Shown here: positions 16,530 to 25,296 of the stretch, piece by piece
Layout of the letters: every line of letters starts with the position of its first letter
How positions within the stretch are numbered: the stretch's first letter is position 1
Source of the DNA: an uncultured beta proteobacterium
GTDB lineage: Bacteria > Pseudomonadota > Gammaproteobacteria > Burkholderiales > Burkholderiaceae_C
NCBI GenBank assembly: GCA_903830985.1
Contig: CAIKVZ010000116.1
Span: forward strand, 53,263 to 117,262
Length of the DNA: 64,000 nucleotides
Reading direction: 5' to 3'
Notes under the pieces: generated by a model
Databases searched by the model: none
The model's input: only the letters and a program-made list of their open reading frames with translations
What the model was told of the DNA's origin: nothing
Translations under genes and position numbers: made by a program

Positions 16530-16829
16530 ATGCCTGTGGTCGCACTGCCATTTGCTGCCGACCACCCGGTGTTCGCGGGCCATTTTCCGGGGCAGCCGAT
16601 CGTGCCCGGTGTGTTGCTGCTCGATTGGGCGCAAGCGGCGATTGAAGCGCAACTCGGCCAGCGCTTTCAGGCACTGGCCGAGGCCAAGTTTCACAGCCCG
16701 GCAACGCCGGCCGACGCGCTGGAGCTCGATTTCGAAGTCGGAGCCTCGGCCGTGCGTTTCGAAATCCGCAGCGCAGCGCGCAGAATCGCCAGCGGCCGTT
16801 TTCCCTTGCCACAAGGTGCACCCGAGTGA
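16530..16829 (+). CDS. Small hotdog dehydratase/thioesterase-like protein
   Basis: 99 aa. HPVFAGHFPGQPIVPGVLLLD holds the FabA/FabZ active-site pattern: His18 and, at the acidic position, Asp32 as in FabA rather than the Glu of FabZ. It is very short (a single hotdog without N- or C-terminal additions) and would need to dimerise, most likely with the other dehydratase-like protein at 14736. One nucleotide separates its ATG from the ligase stop, and its own stop overlaps the next start by GTGA. Role: dehydration during polyene synthesis. Confidence 0.85.
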   Translation: MPVVALPFAADHPVFAGHFPGQPIVPGVLLLDWAQAAIEAQLGQRFQALAEAKFHSPATPADALELDFEVGASAVRFEIRSAARRIASGRFPLPQGAPE

Positions 16830-17752
16830 GTCCCCCAAGCGAGCCCAAGCCGCTGGATGGCAAGCCGGAATGGATGCAACGCAAAGAGCGCGGCAGCTTC
16901 TTTTTGCTGCAACTGATGACCCGCATCTCGCTGGCCTTTGGGCGCCCACTCTCGCGCATCGTGGTGCATGGCATTGCCCTGTATTTTTTGCTGGCGGCCC
17001 CCAAGGCCCGCAAGGCTTCGCGGACCTACCTGGAGCGCGCCCTGCAACGCCCCGTCACGTGGAGGGACCGATACCGGCATATCCTGGCATTTGCCAGCAC
17101 CATCCATGACCGGTTTTACCTGCTCAACCATCAGGACCAGCTGTTCGACATCAAGACGTTTGGCGCAGAGCCGATCATCCGGCACCAGGGCAAGGACCAG
17201 GGCATGTTGCTGTTCGGTGCGCACATGGGCAGTTTCGAAGTCTTGCTCGCCCACGGACGCAACAACCGCTTCAAATCCTGCATCGCCATGTACCCGGAAA
17301 ATGCCCGCCAGCTCAACCGCGCCCTGGCCGCCATCAATCCGCAAGCCATCAGCGGCCTGATTGCGCTGGGCCAGATGGATTCCCTGCTGACGATCCACCA
17401 CAAGCTGGAAACGGGCAGCCTGGTCGGCGTCCTGGCGGACCGCGCCGCCGGCCCGGACCAGTACCACAGCCTGCCTTTTCTGGGCGCACCGGCACGCTTT
17501 CCGACCGGCCCCTTTCGCATGGCTGCGATGCTGGGCTACCCGGTCTATTTCATGACCGCGCTCTACGGTGGAGGCAACCGCTACGAGGTGCACTTTGAGC
17601 CGCTGGCCGACCTGACGAACGTCCCGCGCAGTGAGCGCGATGCGGTGGTGCGCGAAACCATGCAGAAATACGTGGCGCTATTGGAGCGGCACTGCAAGGC
17701 GGCGCCCTACAACTGGTTCAACTTCTTCGATTTTTGGGAATCTGCGGCATGA
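16826..17752 (+). CDS. LpxL/HtrB-family lipid acyltransferase
   Basis: 308 aa from a GTG overlapping the upstream stop. An N-terminal membrane anchor region (about 42-60) precedes the catalytic GAHMGSFEVL, with His133 and Glu138 forming the HX4E dyad of lysophospholipid/lipid A acyltransferases. Downstream are GVLADRAAG, FPTGPFRMA and the closing PYNWFNFFDFW, also family-typical. It uses an acyl-ACP donor, so it could move the polyene acyl chain onto a lipid or glycolipid acceptor at the inner membrane. A housekeeping lipid A role is less likely given its operon. Confidence 0.88.
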   Translation: MSPPSEPKPLDGKPEWMQRKERGSFFLLQLMTRISLAFGRPLSRIVVHGIALYFLLAAPKARKASRTYLERALQRPVTWRDRYRHILAFASTIHDRFYLLNHQDQLFDIKTFGAEPIIRHQGKDQGMLLFGAHMGSFEVLLAHGRNNRFKSCIAMYPENARQLNRALAAINPQAISGLIALGQMDSLLTIHHKLETGSLVGVLADRAAGPDQYHSLPFLGAPARFPTGPFRMAAMLGYPVYFMTALYGGGNRYEVHFEPLADLTNVPRSERDAVVRETMQKYVALLERHCKAAPYNWFNFFDFWESAA

Positions 17753-20103
17753 ACAACAAGCGCCTTGGGTTGCCGCTGCTGCTCTGGCTGGTCGGCATGC
17801 TGGCCTGTCTGCTGGTGATCGCCCAGACCCACTTCGTGGCGGATTTGTCGGCGTTCATGCCGCGCGCGCCCAACGCGCGCCAGCAACTCCTGATCGATCA
17901 ATTGCGCGACGGTGCGGTGGCGCGGCTGATGATGCTGGGTATCGAAGGGGCAGACGGCGTCGAACGCGCCCGCCTGTCGCGCGCCCTGGCCAAGGAGCTG
18001 CAGCAGAGCGGCCTGTTTATCGCTGTGCAAAACGGACAGGAAGAAACCCAGGAGAAAGACCGTGCCTACTTCTTCGACAACCGCTATTTGCTCAGCCCGG
18101 CGGTCACCGCAGCGCACTTTGAGGTCGAGGGTTTGCAAGCGGCCATCAGCAGCTCCATCACCGCGCTCTCGGGCAGCGCCGGGATGAGCCTCAAGCGCCT
18201 GTTCCCGCGCGACCCCACCGGCGAGACGCTGAACCTGTTGGAGCAGTTTTCCGGCCTGGGCCAGCCGCAGAACATCGAGGGTGCCTGGGCCTCACGCGAC
18301 GGGCAACGCGCCCTGCTGCTGGCCTTCACTCGCGCCGCCGGCTCCGACACCGAGGCGCAGTCGCAGGCGGTGGCAAAGGCGCGCACCCTGTTCGGCGCGC
18401 TGCCAGGACGCAGTCCGCAGACGCACCTGGTGATGAGCGGCGCTGGCGTGTCCTCGGCGGCCTCGCGCAACACCATCCAGGAAGAGGTCGGCCGCCTGGC
18501 CACCGCCAGTCTCGTACTGGTGATCTGTCTGCTGTTGGCGGTGTACCGCTCGGTGACTCTGCTGGTGCTGGGCCTGTTGCCGGTGCTCTCGGGGGTGGCG
18601 GCAGGCATCGCTGCCGTGAGCCTGGGCTTTGGCCAGGTGCATGGTCTGACGCTGGGCTTTGGCACCACCCTGATCGGCGAAGCGGTGGACTACTCGATCT
18701 ACTTCTTCATTCAGCGCAGCAGCAGCACCGTCTCGGCCAATTTCTGGCGCACCATCTGGCTCGGCGTGTTGACCTCCATCGCCGGTTTTGCCGCCCTGCT
18801 GAGCTCCAGTTTTCCGGGCCTGGCCCAGCTCGGTCTGTATTCCATCAGCGGCCTGGTGGCCGCCGTGCTGGTGACACGTTACGTGCTGCCGGTACTGACA
18901 CCGAAGCAATTGGCGTTGCGCGACCTGAGCCAGGCCGGCGCCAGCCTGGACCACGGCATAGCCCGCGCCGCAGCACTGCGCTGGCCGGTGATCGCGCTGG
19001 CACTGGCGGCCTGCGCCGTGGTGCTGCTGCACAACGGCAGCGTCTGGAATCGCCAGCTCTCGGGCCTCAATCCGCTGCCCCAGGCCGAACGTCAGGTGGA
19101 TGAACAACTGCGTGCTGATCTGGGCGGAACCGATACGCGCTACATCATGGCGCTGGCGGCGCCCGACCAGGAAGCCGCGCTGCAACTGGCTGAACGCGCT
19201 GGCGCCGTGCTGCAAGGCCTGGTGCAGGAACAGGTCATGGCCGGCTTCAGTTCACCCGCCACGGTGCTGCCCAGTGTGGCCCGGCAGCAGTCCCGACAAG
19301 CCGCGCTGCCCGACGCTGCGCAGGCCAGCGCGCGACTGCGCCAGGCGCTGCTGGATCTGCCGGTGCGGGTCGAGCGCCTGGAGGGGTTCCTGGCCGACCT
19401 GCAGGCCGCGCGGCAACGTGCGCCCTTGCTGCGCCGGGACCTGAACGGCACCTCGGCGGCGTTGCTGGTGGACTCCATGCTGGTGCCGCGTGCCTCCGGC
19501 TACTTGGTGCTGATGCCCCTGCGCCCCATGGTCGACGGCCCTTTGGCCGACAACATTCCGCTGGACCGGGTGCATGCCGCGCTGCGCGCACAGGGCTTGA
19601 ACGATGCTGTGGTGATCGACATGCTGGAAGAGTCCAGCAGCCTGTTTGACGGCTATCGCCATGAGGCCCTGTGGCTGTCCGCCATAGGTTGCCTGTTCAT
19701 CCTGGCACTGTTGCTGCTCTCCCTGCGCTCCTGGGTGCGCAGCCTGCGCGTGGCAGCGCCCCTGGCCTGTGCCGTGGCGTGTGTGACCGCGGCCCTGCTG
19801 CTGAACGGCACACAGCTCACCATCCTGCACCTGGTCGGCTTGTTGCTCGTCGTGGCCATAGGCTCCAATTACGCCCTGTTCTTCGACCGCGGCGCACAGA
19901 CCGGCAGCGCAGACTACCGACAGCAGACGCAGGTCTCCCTGGTCGTCGCCAACCTGACTTCGGTGGGCAGTTTCGGCCTGCTGGGACTGTCCAAGGTGCC
20001 GGTGCTGGCAGCGATCGGCAGCACCGTGGCACCAGGCGCCTTCCTGGCCCTGGTTTTTGCCGCGATTCTCACGAGGGAACGGCCAGATGCGCACCATGAG
20101 TGA
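17749..20103 (+). CDS. MMPL-family (RND superfamily) exporter
   Basis: 784 aa. One N-terminal helix (residues 8-26), a large periplasmic loop, then five helices between about 245 and 400. After another single helix (about 415-435) comes a second periplasmic loop and a final five-helix bundle (about 635-780). This two-fold repeat is the MMPL/RND plan; the TM4-like segment TTLIGEAVDYSIYFF contains the buried Asp expected for proton coupling. MMPL proteins export lipids and hydrophobic pigments, and one is a standard APE-locus member. The ATG at 17749 overlaps the acyltransferase stop. Confidence 0.92.
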   Translation: MNNKRLGLPLLLWLVGMLACLLVIAQTHFVADLSAFMPRAPNARQQLLIDQLRDGAVARLMMLGIEGADGVERARLSRALAKELQQSGLFIAVQNGQEETQEKDRAYFFDNRYLLSPAVTAAHFEVEGLQAAISSSITALSGSAGMSLKRLFPRDPTGETLNLLEQFSGLGQPQNIEGAWASRDGQRALLLAFTRAAGSDTEAQSQAVAKARTLFGALPGRSPQTHLVMSGAGVSSAASRNTIQEEVGRLATASLVLVICLLLAVYRSVTLLVLGLLPVLSGVAAGIAAVSLGFGQVHGLTLGFGTTLIGEAVDYSIYFFIQRSSSTVSANFWRTIWLGVLTSIAGFAALLSSSFPGLAQLGLYSISGLVAAVLVTRYVLPVLTPKQLALRDLSQAGASLDHGIARAAALRWPVIALALAACAVVLLHNGSVWNRQLSGLNPLPQAERQVDEQLRADLGGTDTRYIMALAAPDQEAALQLAERAGAVLQGLVQEQVMAGFSSPATVLPSVARQQSRQAALPDAAQASARLRQALLDLPVRVERLEGFLADLQAARQRAPLLRRDLNGTSAALLVDSMLVPRASGYLVLMPLRPMVDGPLADNIPLDRVHAALRAQGLNDAVVIDMLEESSSLFDGYRHEALWLSAIGCLFILALLLLSLRSWVRSLRVAAPLACAVACVTAALLLNGTQLTILHLVGLLLVVAIGSNYALFFDRGAQTGSADYRQQTQVSLVVANLTSVGSFGLLGLSKVPVLAAIGSTVAPGAFLALVFAAILTRERPDAHHE

Positions 20104-20785
20104 ATTGCACGCTGGCGCCAGCCGCAGCGAAACGCTGCTGGTGCTGCTGCCGCCCTCCCTGTCCAACGTTGACGACCTGTACGCGCAAGGATTTGTCGAC
20201 GCGCTGCGCCAGCGCCAATTGCCCGTGGACCTGATGCTCGCGGACGTCACGGCCCAGCATGTGATCGACCAGACCATGGTCGCTGCGCTGGATGCGCAGG
20301 TGGTGCAGCCCGCTTTGTCCGAAGGCTATCGGTCCATCTGGTTGGCCGGAATCTCCATGGGCGCCTTCAGTGCCCTGCATTACGCGGCCCGGCATGCCGA
20401 CCGTCTCGCGGGCCTGTTCTTGCTCGCCCCCTACCCTGGTACGGGCGATGTCCTGGCCGAGATCCGCGCCGCCGGCGGTGCCGCCGCCTGGTGTCAGCAG
20501 CCGGGTTCCACTCTGGACGAACGCGCCTGGTGGCAATGGCTGGGACAGGAGTCCCTGAAGGCGCAATCGACCACCCCGGTGTACTTCGGCACTGGCAGCG
20601 CCGACCGTTTCCTGAAGGGGCAGCGAATGCTCGCGGATTTGCTGCCTGAAGAGCGCGTTCGCGTGCTCCCCGGCAGCCACCAATGGGCGACGTGGAAGGC
20701 GCTTTGGGAGGATTGGCTGGACCACGGACCGCTGGCACGCGCAGCCACGGCGCAGGCCGCCAAAGGCCCCTTTGGCCGGGCCTGA
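20087..20785 (+). CDS. Alpha/beta-hydrolase
   Basis: 232 aa. The nucleophile elbow is AGISMGAFS (Ser90), with a likely acid in GTGSADRF and the catalytic His in LPGSHQWATW, so the triad appears complete. The start at 20087 has GAGGGAA 7-8 nt upstream and overlaps the exporter gene by 17 nt; an ATG at 20096 is the alternative. Homologues with this short lid-less fold act as thioesterases or esterases. In this operon it could release the finished acyl chain from an ACP or edit stalled chains. No signal peptide is seen, so it is cytosolic. Confidence 0.75.
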   Translation: MRTMSELHAGASRSETLLVLLPPSLSNVDDLYAQGFVDALRQRQLPVDLMLADVTAQHVIDQTMVAALDAQVVQPALSEGYRSIWLAGISMGAFSALHYAARHADRLAGLFLLAPYPGTGDVLAEIRAAGGAAAWCQQPGSTLDERAWWQWLGQESLKAQSTTPVYFGTGSADRFLKGQRMLADLLPEERVRVLPGSHQWATWKALWEDWLDHGPLARAATAQAAKGPFGRA

Positions 20786-20902
20786 AGGCCAATGGCAGCG
20801 CCTACAATAGTCGATCAATAGCTGGAAAGAGATACAACGACAGATGCGAATCGCACACACTCCGTGCCTGAAATGGAACGCCTTGGTCGTGATGGATCGC
20901 AT

Positions 20903-21703
20903 ATGAGCGAACTCAAGCTCTACCTGGATGGCGTCGGACTTTTCGGGCCTGGCCTGAGCGGCTGGGAACAGGCCAAAGTGGTCCTTGCCGGGCGCCAGCC
21001 CTATGTTGCGGCCATCACGGCGCTGCCTGCAGTGGAAAAGCTGCCCCCGGCCGAACGCCGACGGGTCGGCATCCCGGTCAAGCTGGCCATGGCCATAGGC
21101 CTGGAGGCGGCACGCCACGCCGGCGCCGATCTGGCCAGCCTGGCCACGGTGTTTTCCTCGACTGAAGCTGACTGTGACAATATCCACGCCATTCTGGAAG
21201 CCCTGGCCTCCAGCGATCGTGCCCTGTCTCCGACGCGCTTTCACAATGCCGTGCACAACGCGCCTTCGGGCTATTGGGGCATCGCCACCGGCAGCATGCA
21301 GCCCAGCACCAGCCTGAACGCCTACGACGCCACCTTTGCGGCCGGGCTGCTGGAAGCCGCCGTCCAGGGCATCAGCAATGGCCAAGCCTGCATGCTGCTG
21401 GCCTATGACACGGCGTTTCCCGAGCCCATGCACAGTCTGCGCCCCATCCCCGCCGCCATGGGCGTCGCCTTGGTGTTGAATCCCTGCCGCACTGCGGCGG
21501 CGCGCGCCTTGCTCAAGCTGACGCTCAGCGACGCCGACGCGACGCCCATGCCCCAGGACGAACTGGAACGCTTGCGCCAGTGCATTCCGGTGGCGCGCAG
21601 CCTGCCCTTGCTGGCCTTGCTGGCGCAGGCCGGCAGCGGATCGGTGGTGCTGGAATATCTGGGCAGCCTGCGACTGCGGGTCGAGGTCCGCAGCGTTGAC
21701 TGA
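20903..21703 (+). CDS. Chain-length-factor-like ketosynthase homologue (Ketoacyl-synt_2)
   Basis: 266 aa. The N-terminus LYLDGVGLFGPGLSGWEQ is ketosynthase-like, followed by ATVFSSTEADCDNIHAILEAL, SPTRFHNAVHNAPSGYW and STSLNAYDATFAAGLLEAAV. The Cys of a true KS is replaced (NAYDATFA), and the C-terminal His motifs are absent because only the N-terminal half of a KS is present. This is the pattern of the APE chain-length factor that dimerises with the elongating KS (here 13546-14739). The ATG at 20903 is preferred; 117 nt precede it, with a TACAAT-like hexamer near 20813. Confidence 0.8.
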   Translation: MSELKLYLDGVGLFGPGLSGWEQAKVVLAGRQPYVAAITALPAVEKLPPAERRRVGIPVKLAMAIGLEAARHAGADLASLATVFSSTEADCDNIHAILEALASSDRALSPTRFHNAVHNAPSGYWGIATGSMQPSTSLNAYDATFAAGLLEAAVQGISNGQACMLLAYDTAFPEPMHSLRPIPAAMGVALVLNPCRTAAARALLKLTLSDADATPMPQDELERLRQCIPVARSLPLLALLAQAGSGSVVLEYLGSLRLRVEVRSVD

Positions 21704-21712
21704 ATTTTGGCC

Positions 21713-21775
21713 ATGAAAATCGACCTGACCGAACCTGTGCGCACGGCGTCGTCCAAATGGAGCCGACGCCCATGA
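21713..21775 (+). CDS. Possible 20-residue coupled mini-ORF ahead of the ketoreductase
   Basis: An ATG at 21713, nine bases after the previous stop, opens 20 codons (MKIDLTEPVRTASSKWSRRP) whose TGA overlaps the ketoreductase ATG as ATGA. The arrangement matches the other overlaps in this operon, so it could be translated and couple reductase synthesis to upstream ribosomes. Its Shine-Dalgarno is weak (TTTTGG). It could also be a chance frame. Confidence 0.3.
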   Translation: MKIDLTEPVRTASSKWSRRP

Positions 21776-22491
21776 AGCGCGCGCTGGTCACCGGCGGCAG
21801 TGGCGCGATCGGCGCGGCGATTTGCCGCCGGTTGGCTGCGGACGGCATGCATGTGATCGTCCACGCCAACAGCCATCTCGCGAGTGCCCAGGATTTGTGC
21901 CGCGAATTGCAGGACGGCGGTGCCTCAGCACAGGCGATCCAGTTTGACGTGACCGACGGCAGCGCCTGCCAGACAGCGCTCGAGTCCCTGCTCGAAGGCG
22001 GTCCCATCCAGGTGCTGGTCAACAATGCCGGCATCCACGATGACGCCGTATTTCCCGGCATGCAGCGCCAGCAGTGGCACAGCGTGATCGACGTTTCCTT
22101 GCATGGCTTCTTCAACGTCACGCAGCCCTTGTCCATGCCCATGATCCGCAGCCGCTGGGGACGCATCATCAGCATTTCGTCGATTGCCGCCATCACCGGC
22201 AACCGTGGCCAAACCAACTACGCCGCCGCCAAAGGTGCACTGCACGCGGCGAGCAAATCGCTCGCCCTGGAGTTGGCCACGCGCGGTATCACCGTGAATG
22301 CCGTGGCACCCGGCATCATCAGCTCTGACATGAGCAAAGACGCCTTTGACAGCGCCGCCATCGACAGGATGGTGCCCATGAAGCGCGCCGGCAAGCCGGA
22401 AGAAGTTGCGGCGCTGGTGGGTTTTCTGGCCTCGGACAACGCCGCCTACATCACCGGCCAAGTGATCTCGGTCAACGGCGGCATGGTTTGA
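21772..22491 (+). CDS. 3-oxoacyl-ACP reductase (FabG-like, APE ketoreductase)
   Basis: 239 aa short-chain dehydrogenase. The cofactor loop is VTGGSGAIG (about 6-14), then LVNNAGIHDD, the catalytic Ser in SISSIAAIT, and Tyr-Lys in QTNYAAAKGA; the end ITGQVISVNGG is FabG-typical. It should reduce the beta-keto group after each condensation using NADPH. The ATG at 21772 has GGAG nine bases upstream, while the in-frame ATG at 21757 has none. It is the only ketoreductase in the pigment locus, so it probably serves all chains made there. Confidence 0.92.
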   Translation: MKRALVTGGSGAIGAAICRRLAADGMHVIVHANSHLASAQDLCRELQDGGASAQAIQFDVTDGSACQTALESLLEGGPIQVLVNNAGIHDDAVFPGMQRQQWHSVIDVSLHGFFNVTQPLSMPMIRSRWGRIISISSIAAITGNRGQTNYAAAKGALHAASKSLALELATRGITVNAVAPGIISSDMSKDAFDSAAIDRMVPMKRAGKPEEVAALVGFLASDNAAYITGQVISVNGGMV

Positions 22492-22516
22492 TCACCAGCG
22501 CAGGCAGCCCTCTCCC

Positions 22517-23632
22517 ATGAACTCCACGATACGGCGCACGGTGGACAGTCCGGCCGAATTCGCAGCATGCCGTGACCAGTTCTTCGCCAGTCCCTTGGCC
22601 GACGTCATCCTTCCCTGGTGTTTCCCGGAACTGCCACGACAGGCCGTCGTGGCGCAGACGCAGTCCTTCCTCGGTACGGAGGATTTCCAGTTTGCCTATG
22701 TGAACCCGATGCTGCAGCGCATTCTGGGCCAGACCTCGCAGGGTCTGAGCATCTCCGGATTGGACCAGCTCCCGACCGACCGCAAGTTCCTGTTCATCTC
22801 GAACCACCGCTGCATCGTCACCGACGCCGCTCTGGTATCGCTGAACATGCTGTCCAGCGGACGCGGCACCTGCAAGGTCTGTGTGGGCGACAATCTGATG
22901 ACCACGCCCGGCGTCGCCGAACTCATGCTGCTGCTCAATGGCGTGAGCATCAAGCGCAGTGGCGCACGCCGCGACGTCTACGCCAACGCCCAGCAGGTGG
23001 CCGCCTACCTGGCACGCCAGATCGAGGAACAGCGTTATTCGATCTGGTTGTCACAAAGCCCCGGACGCACCAAGGATGGCAACGACCACACGGACCCGGC
23101 GATCATCAAGATGCTGGGGCTGGCGGCCCGAACCCGCGCAGATTTTGAAAAACTGCACATCGTTCCGGTCGCCATCTCCTACGAATTTGAGCCCTGTGCC
23201 ACGCACAAGGTACGTGAAACCCTGATGCGACGCGAACACGGCAAGTACCACAAGGCCGCGGGTGAGGACGTGGCGCAAATCCGCGACAGCCTGGTCGCCG
23301 ACAAGGGCCATGTGCATCTGGCGTTCGGCGAGGAGATTCGCCTAGACCGGGCGTCCGGCGGCGATCTGGTGCAGGACGTCGTGAACGAAATCGATGCACA
23401 AATCTGGCGCATTTACCGCCCCTGGGAAAGCAACCGGATGGCCCATTCCCTGCTGCACCAGCAGCGCTGTGAGGACAGCGCTTACGCGCAGGCCTTCCTG
23501 GAAAAAATAGGGCAGCAGGTCGCAGCCTTGAGCGCCATGGGATTGCCCAGTGCCCCGGCGCGCGAAGCGCTGCTGCGGTTGTATGCGCAACCGATTCTCA
23601 ATGCGCAGCGCGCTGGCGCGACTCCGAGCTAA
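22517..23632 (+). CDS. PlsB/PlsC-type acyltransferase-like protein
   Basis: 371 aa. The acyltransferase box is FISNHRCIVTDAALV; His97 and Asp103 are separated by five residues rather than the usual four. The second block is SQSPGRTKDGNDHTDPAIIKML, in place of the classic PEGTR, and IVPVAISYEFEP follows. I recognise this variant box from large acyltransferases in flexirubin-type loci of Bacteroidetes. It probably transfers the polyene acyl or a fatty acyl group from ACP to an alcohol. It ends the rightward unit, its stop overlapping the convergent methyltransferase stop by 3-4 nt. Confidence 0.8.
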   Translation: MNSTIRRTVDSPAEFAACRDQFFASPLADVILPWCFPELPRQAVVAQTQSFLGTEDFQFAYVNPMLQRILGQTSQGLSISGLDQLPTDRKFLFISNHRCIVTDAALVSLNMLSSGRGTCKVCVGDNLMTTPGVAELMLLLNGVSIKRSGARRDVYANAQQVAAYLARQIEEQRYSIWLSQSPGRTKDGNDHTDPAIIKMLGLAARTRADFEKLHIVPVAISYEFEPCATHKVRETLMRREHGKYHKAAGEDVAQIRDSLVADKGHVHLAFGEEIRLDRASGGDLVQDVVNEIDAQIWRIYRPWESNRMAHSLLHQQRCEDSAYAQAFLEKIGQQVAALSAMGLPSAPAREALLRLYAQPILNAQRAGATPS

Positions 23633-24498
23633 TCCAGTTGGCAGGGCAGGGGGAAGCCGCTGCTGCGAAACCAGTTGGCCACGCTGCGAAAATTGTTCTG
23701 GTGCGCGGGCGCCAGCTTGGCAAACGCCTCCCTGGCGCGCTGCAGCGTCGGAGCATCCATAGGGCGCTGAAACGCGCTTTTGAACACCACAATGAACGGT
23801 GCCAGGGACGTCACATGGCGTTGCACGTCCTGGCCCAAGGGTGCCACAGCTTCGGACAACTCGTCCACACTGAAGGCGGCGCGCAGCGAGTTGAAGTAGT
23901 CCTCGGTAAATTGCGCCGATTGCCGCAGGTCGTCGGCAAAAAAACGCTGGGTGCCCAGGCGCTTGAGGCGTCCGAAATCGGTCAGGTAGAAGCGTCCCTG
24001 CGGCTTCAGGACACGGCGCACCTCGCGCAGCGTGGCGTGCAGCGCGGCCTGGTTGGGCAAGTGGTGCAGCGACATGGTGCAAATCACGCAATCCATGCTG
24101 GCGGCATCCAGATTGATCAGTCGCATCATGTCGCCCTGCACCAGCTCCACATTGCGAGTCTGGGCACGCGCCAGCGTGCTGCGCGCGCACTCCAGCATGG
24201 TGGGCGAAGCGTCCAGGCCGATGAAGCGCACATCGGGATTGAGCTGCGCAATCTGCATCAGCTGATTGGCCGGTCCACAGGCCAGATCGAGCACCAGATC
24301 TCCGCCTTTCAGGATCGACGTGACCTGCAAGGCGTGGTACAGGTAGAGAAACGCCAAGACCCCGCCCTTTTCGCCGGCCTGGGAATAGGCCGAGGTCTGC
24401 GCCTCGTTTTCCATGACCAGATCCGGCTCCGGCACCCTGGGCTGCTTGCCCCAGGAAATTCGTTCGCGTAGCAGATGAAGCAGGACTGAGGTGGACAT
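23629..24498 (-). CDS. Class I SAM-dependent methyltransferase
   Basis: 289 aa. The SAM-binding glycine motif is VLDLACGPANQL (about 69-80), followed by the acidic motif FIGLDASPTML, then VQGDMMRL and CTMSLHHLPN. The C-terminal 90 residues are extra to the Rossmann core and probably cap the substrate pocket. APE head groups are often C-methylated on the aryl ring, and a methyltransferase is a regular cluster member; that is the likely substrate here. It is last in a leftward operon and starts 6 nt after the glycosyltransferase stop. Confidence 0.87.
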   Translation of the reverse strand: MSTSVLLHLLRERISWGKQPRVPEPDLVMENEAQTSAYSQAGEKGGVLAFLYLYHALQVTSILKGGDLVLDLACGPANQLMQIAQLNPDVRFIGLDASPTMLECARSTLARAQTRNVELVQGDMMRLINLDAASMDCVICTMSLHHLPNQAALHATLREVRRVLKPQGRFYLTDFGRLKRLGTQRFFADDLRQSAQFTEDYFNSLRAAFSVDELSEAVAPLGQDVQRHVTSLAPFIVVFKSAFQRPMDAPTLQRAREAFAKLAPAHQNNFRSVANWFRSSGFPLPCQLD

Positions 24499-24504
24499 GG
24501 TGCG

Positions 24505-25293
24505 CTAGGTTTTATGGCCGATGCGGCGGCGTATTTTTCCCGAAAGTAACACGGGCGTGCGAAGCACGAACCCGACCATCAATCGGATGTGCATCCAGGT
24601 CAGTAGGATGTTGTCACGCCGGTAGTTGAAATGGGACACTCCGCCCTCGTGCGCCTGCAGGTACTTCACCGGCGCCGGCAAATTGACCGGCGGCACGCCG
24701 CGCCAACTCAGTCGTACTGCGGCCTCGGGGTCGAAATCAAAGCGTCGCATCCAGCGCTGGCTGCGCATCACGGCGCGCAGCGGCGCAACGGGATAAACAC
24801 GAAAACCGTACAGCGAGTCGCCAATGCCAGCCCACAGGGTTTCCAGATTCGCCCACCAGTTGGAAATTTTTCGCCCCTTGACGCGCAACGCGGGTGCACT
24901 GGCATCGAATACCGGCACACCCAGCACCATGGCAGCAGGAGACGCCTGGGAGCAACGCATGAAGGTCTTGATCAGATCGGCCGGGTGCTGTCCGTCGGAG
25001 TCCATGCACAGTGCGTGGCTGAAACCCTGCTGCGCAGCCTGGTCAAGCCCATGCAACACAGCCGCACCCTTGCCCTGGTTTTGCGGCAACACCAAGACGC
25101 GCAGACCCTCATCCCGCGCCGCCATGTCCTGCAGCGCAGCGGCCGTGCCATCGGTGCTGCCATCGACCACCACCCACACCGGGTTCCATTGGGCGCGGGC
25201 CTGCGCCACGGTTTCGTAGACCTTGGCACCCGAGTTGTAGCTGGGGATCAGCACCAGGTGGCTGATGGACGGCTGTGTGGTCTCGTTGGCCAT
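24505..25293 (-). CDS. Family 2 glycosyltransferase
   Basis: 262 aa GT-A fold. VLIPSYNSG opens the nucleotide-sugar domain, VVVDGSTDGT is the first acidic motif and CMDSDGQHP (Asp98-x-Asp100) the metal-binding DxD. RMRRFDFDPEAAVRLSWRG supplies the acceptor-side acidic residues. The C-terminus has a membrane-associating stretch (LTWMHIRLMVGFVLRTPVLL). APE loci carry a GT2 next to, or fused with, an acyltransferase; here the two are separate adjacent genes with 3 nt between them. It may glycosylate the pigment or make its glycolipid acceptor. Confidence 0.9.
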   Translation of the reverse strand: MANETTQPSISHLVLIPSYNSGAKVYETVAQARAQWNPVWVVVDGSTDGTAAALQDMAARDEGLRVLVLPQNQGKGAAVLHGLDQAAQQGFSHALCMDSDGQHPADLIKTFMRCSQASPAAMVLGVPVFDASAPALRVKGRKISNWWANLETLWAGIGDSLYGFRVYPVAPLRAVMRSQRWMRRFDFDPEAAVRLSWRGVPPVNLPAPVKYLQAHEGGVSHFNYRRDNILLTWMHIRLMVGFVLRTPVLLSGKIRRRIGHKT

Positions 25294-25296
25294 GGG

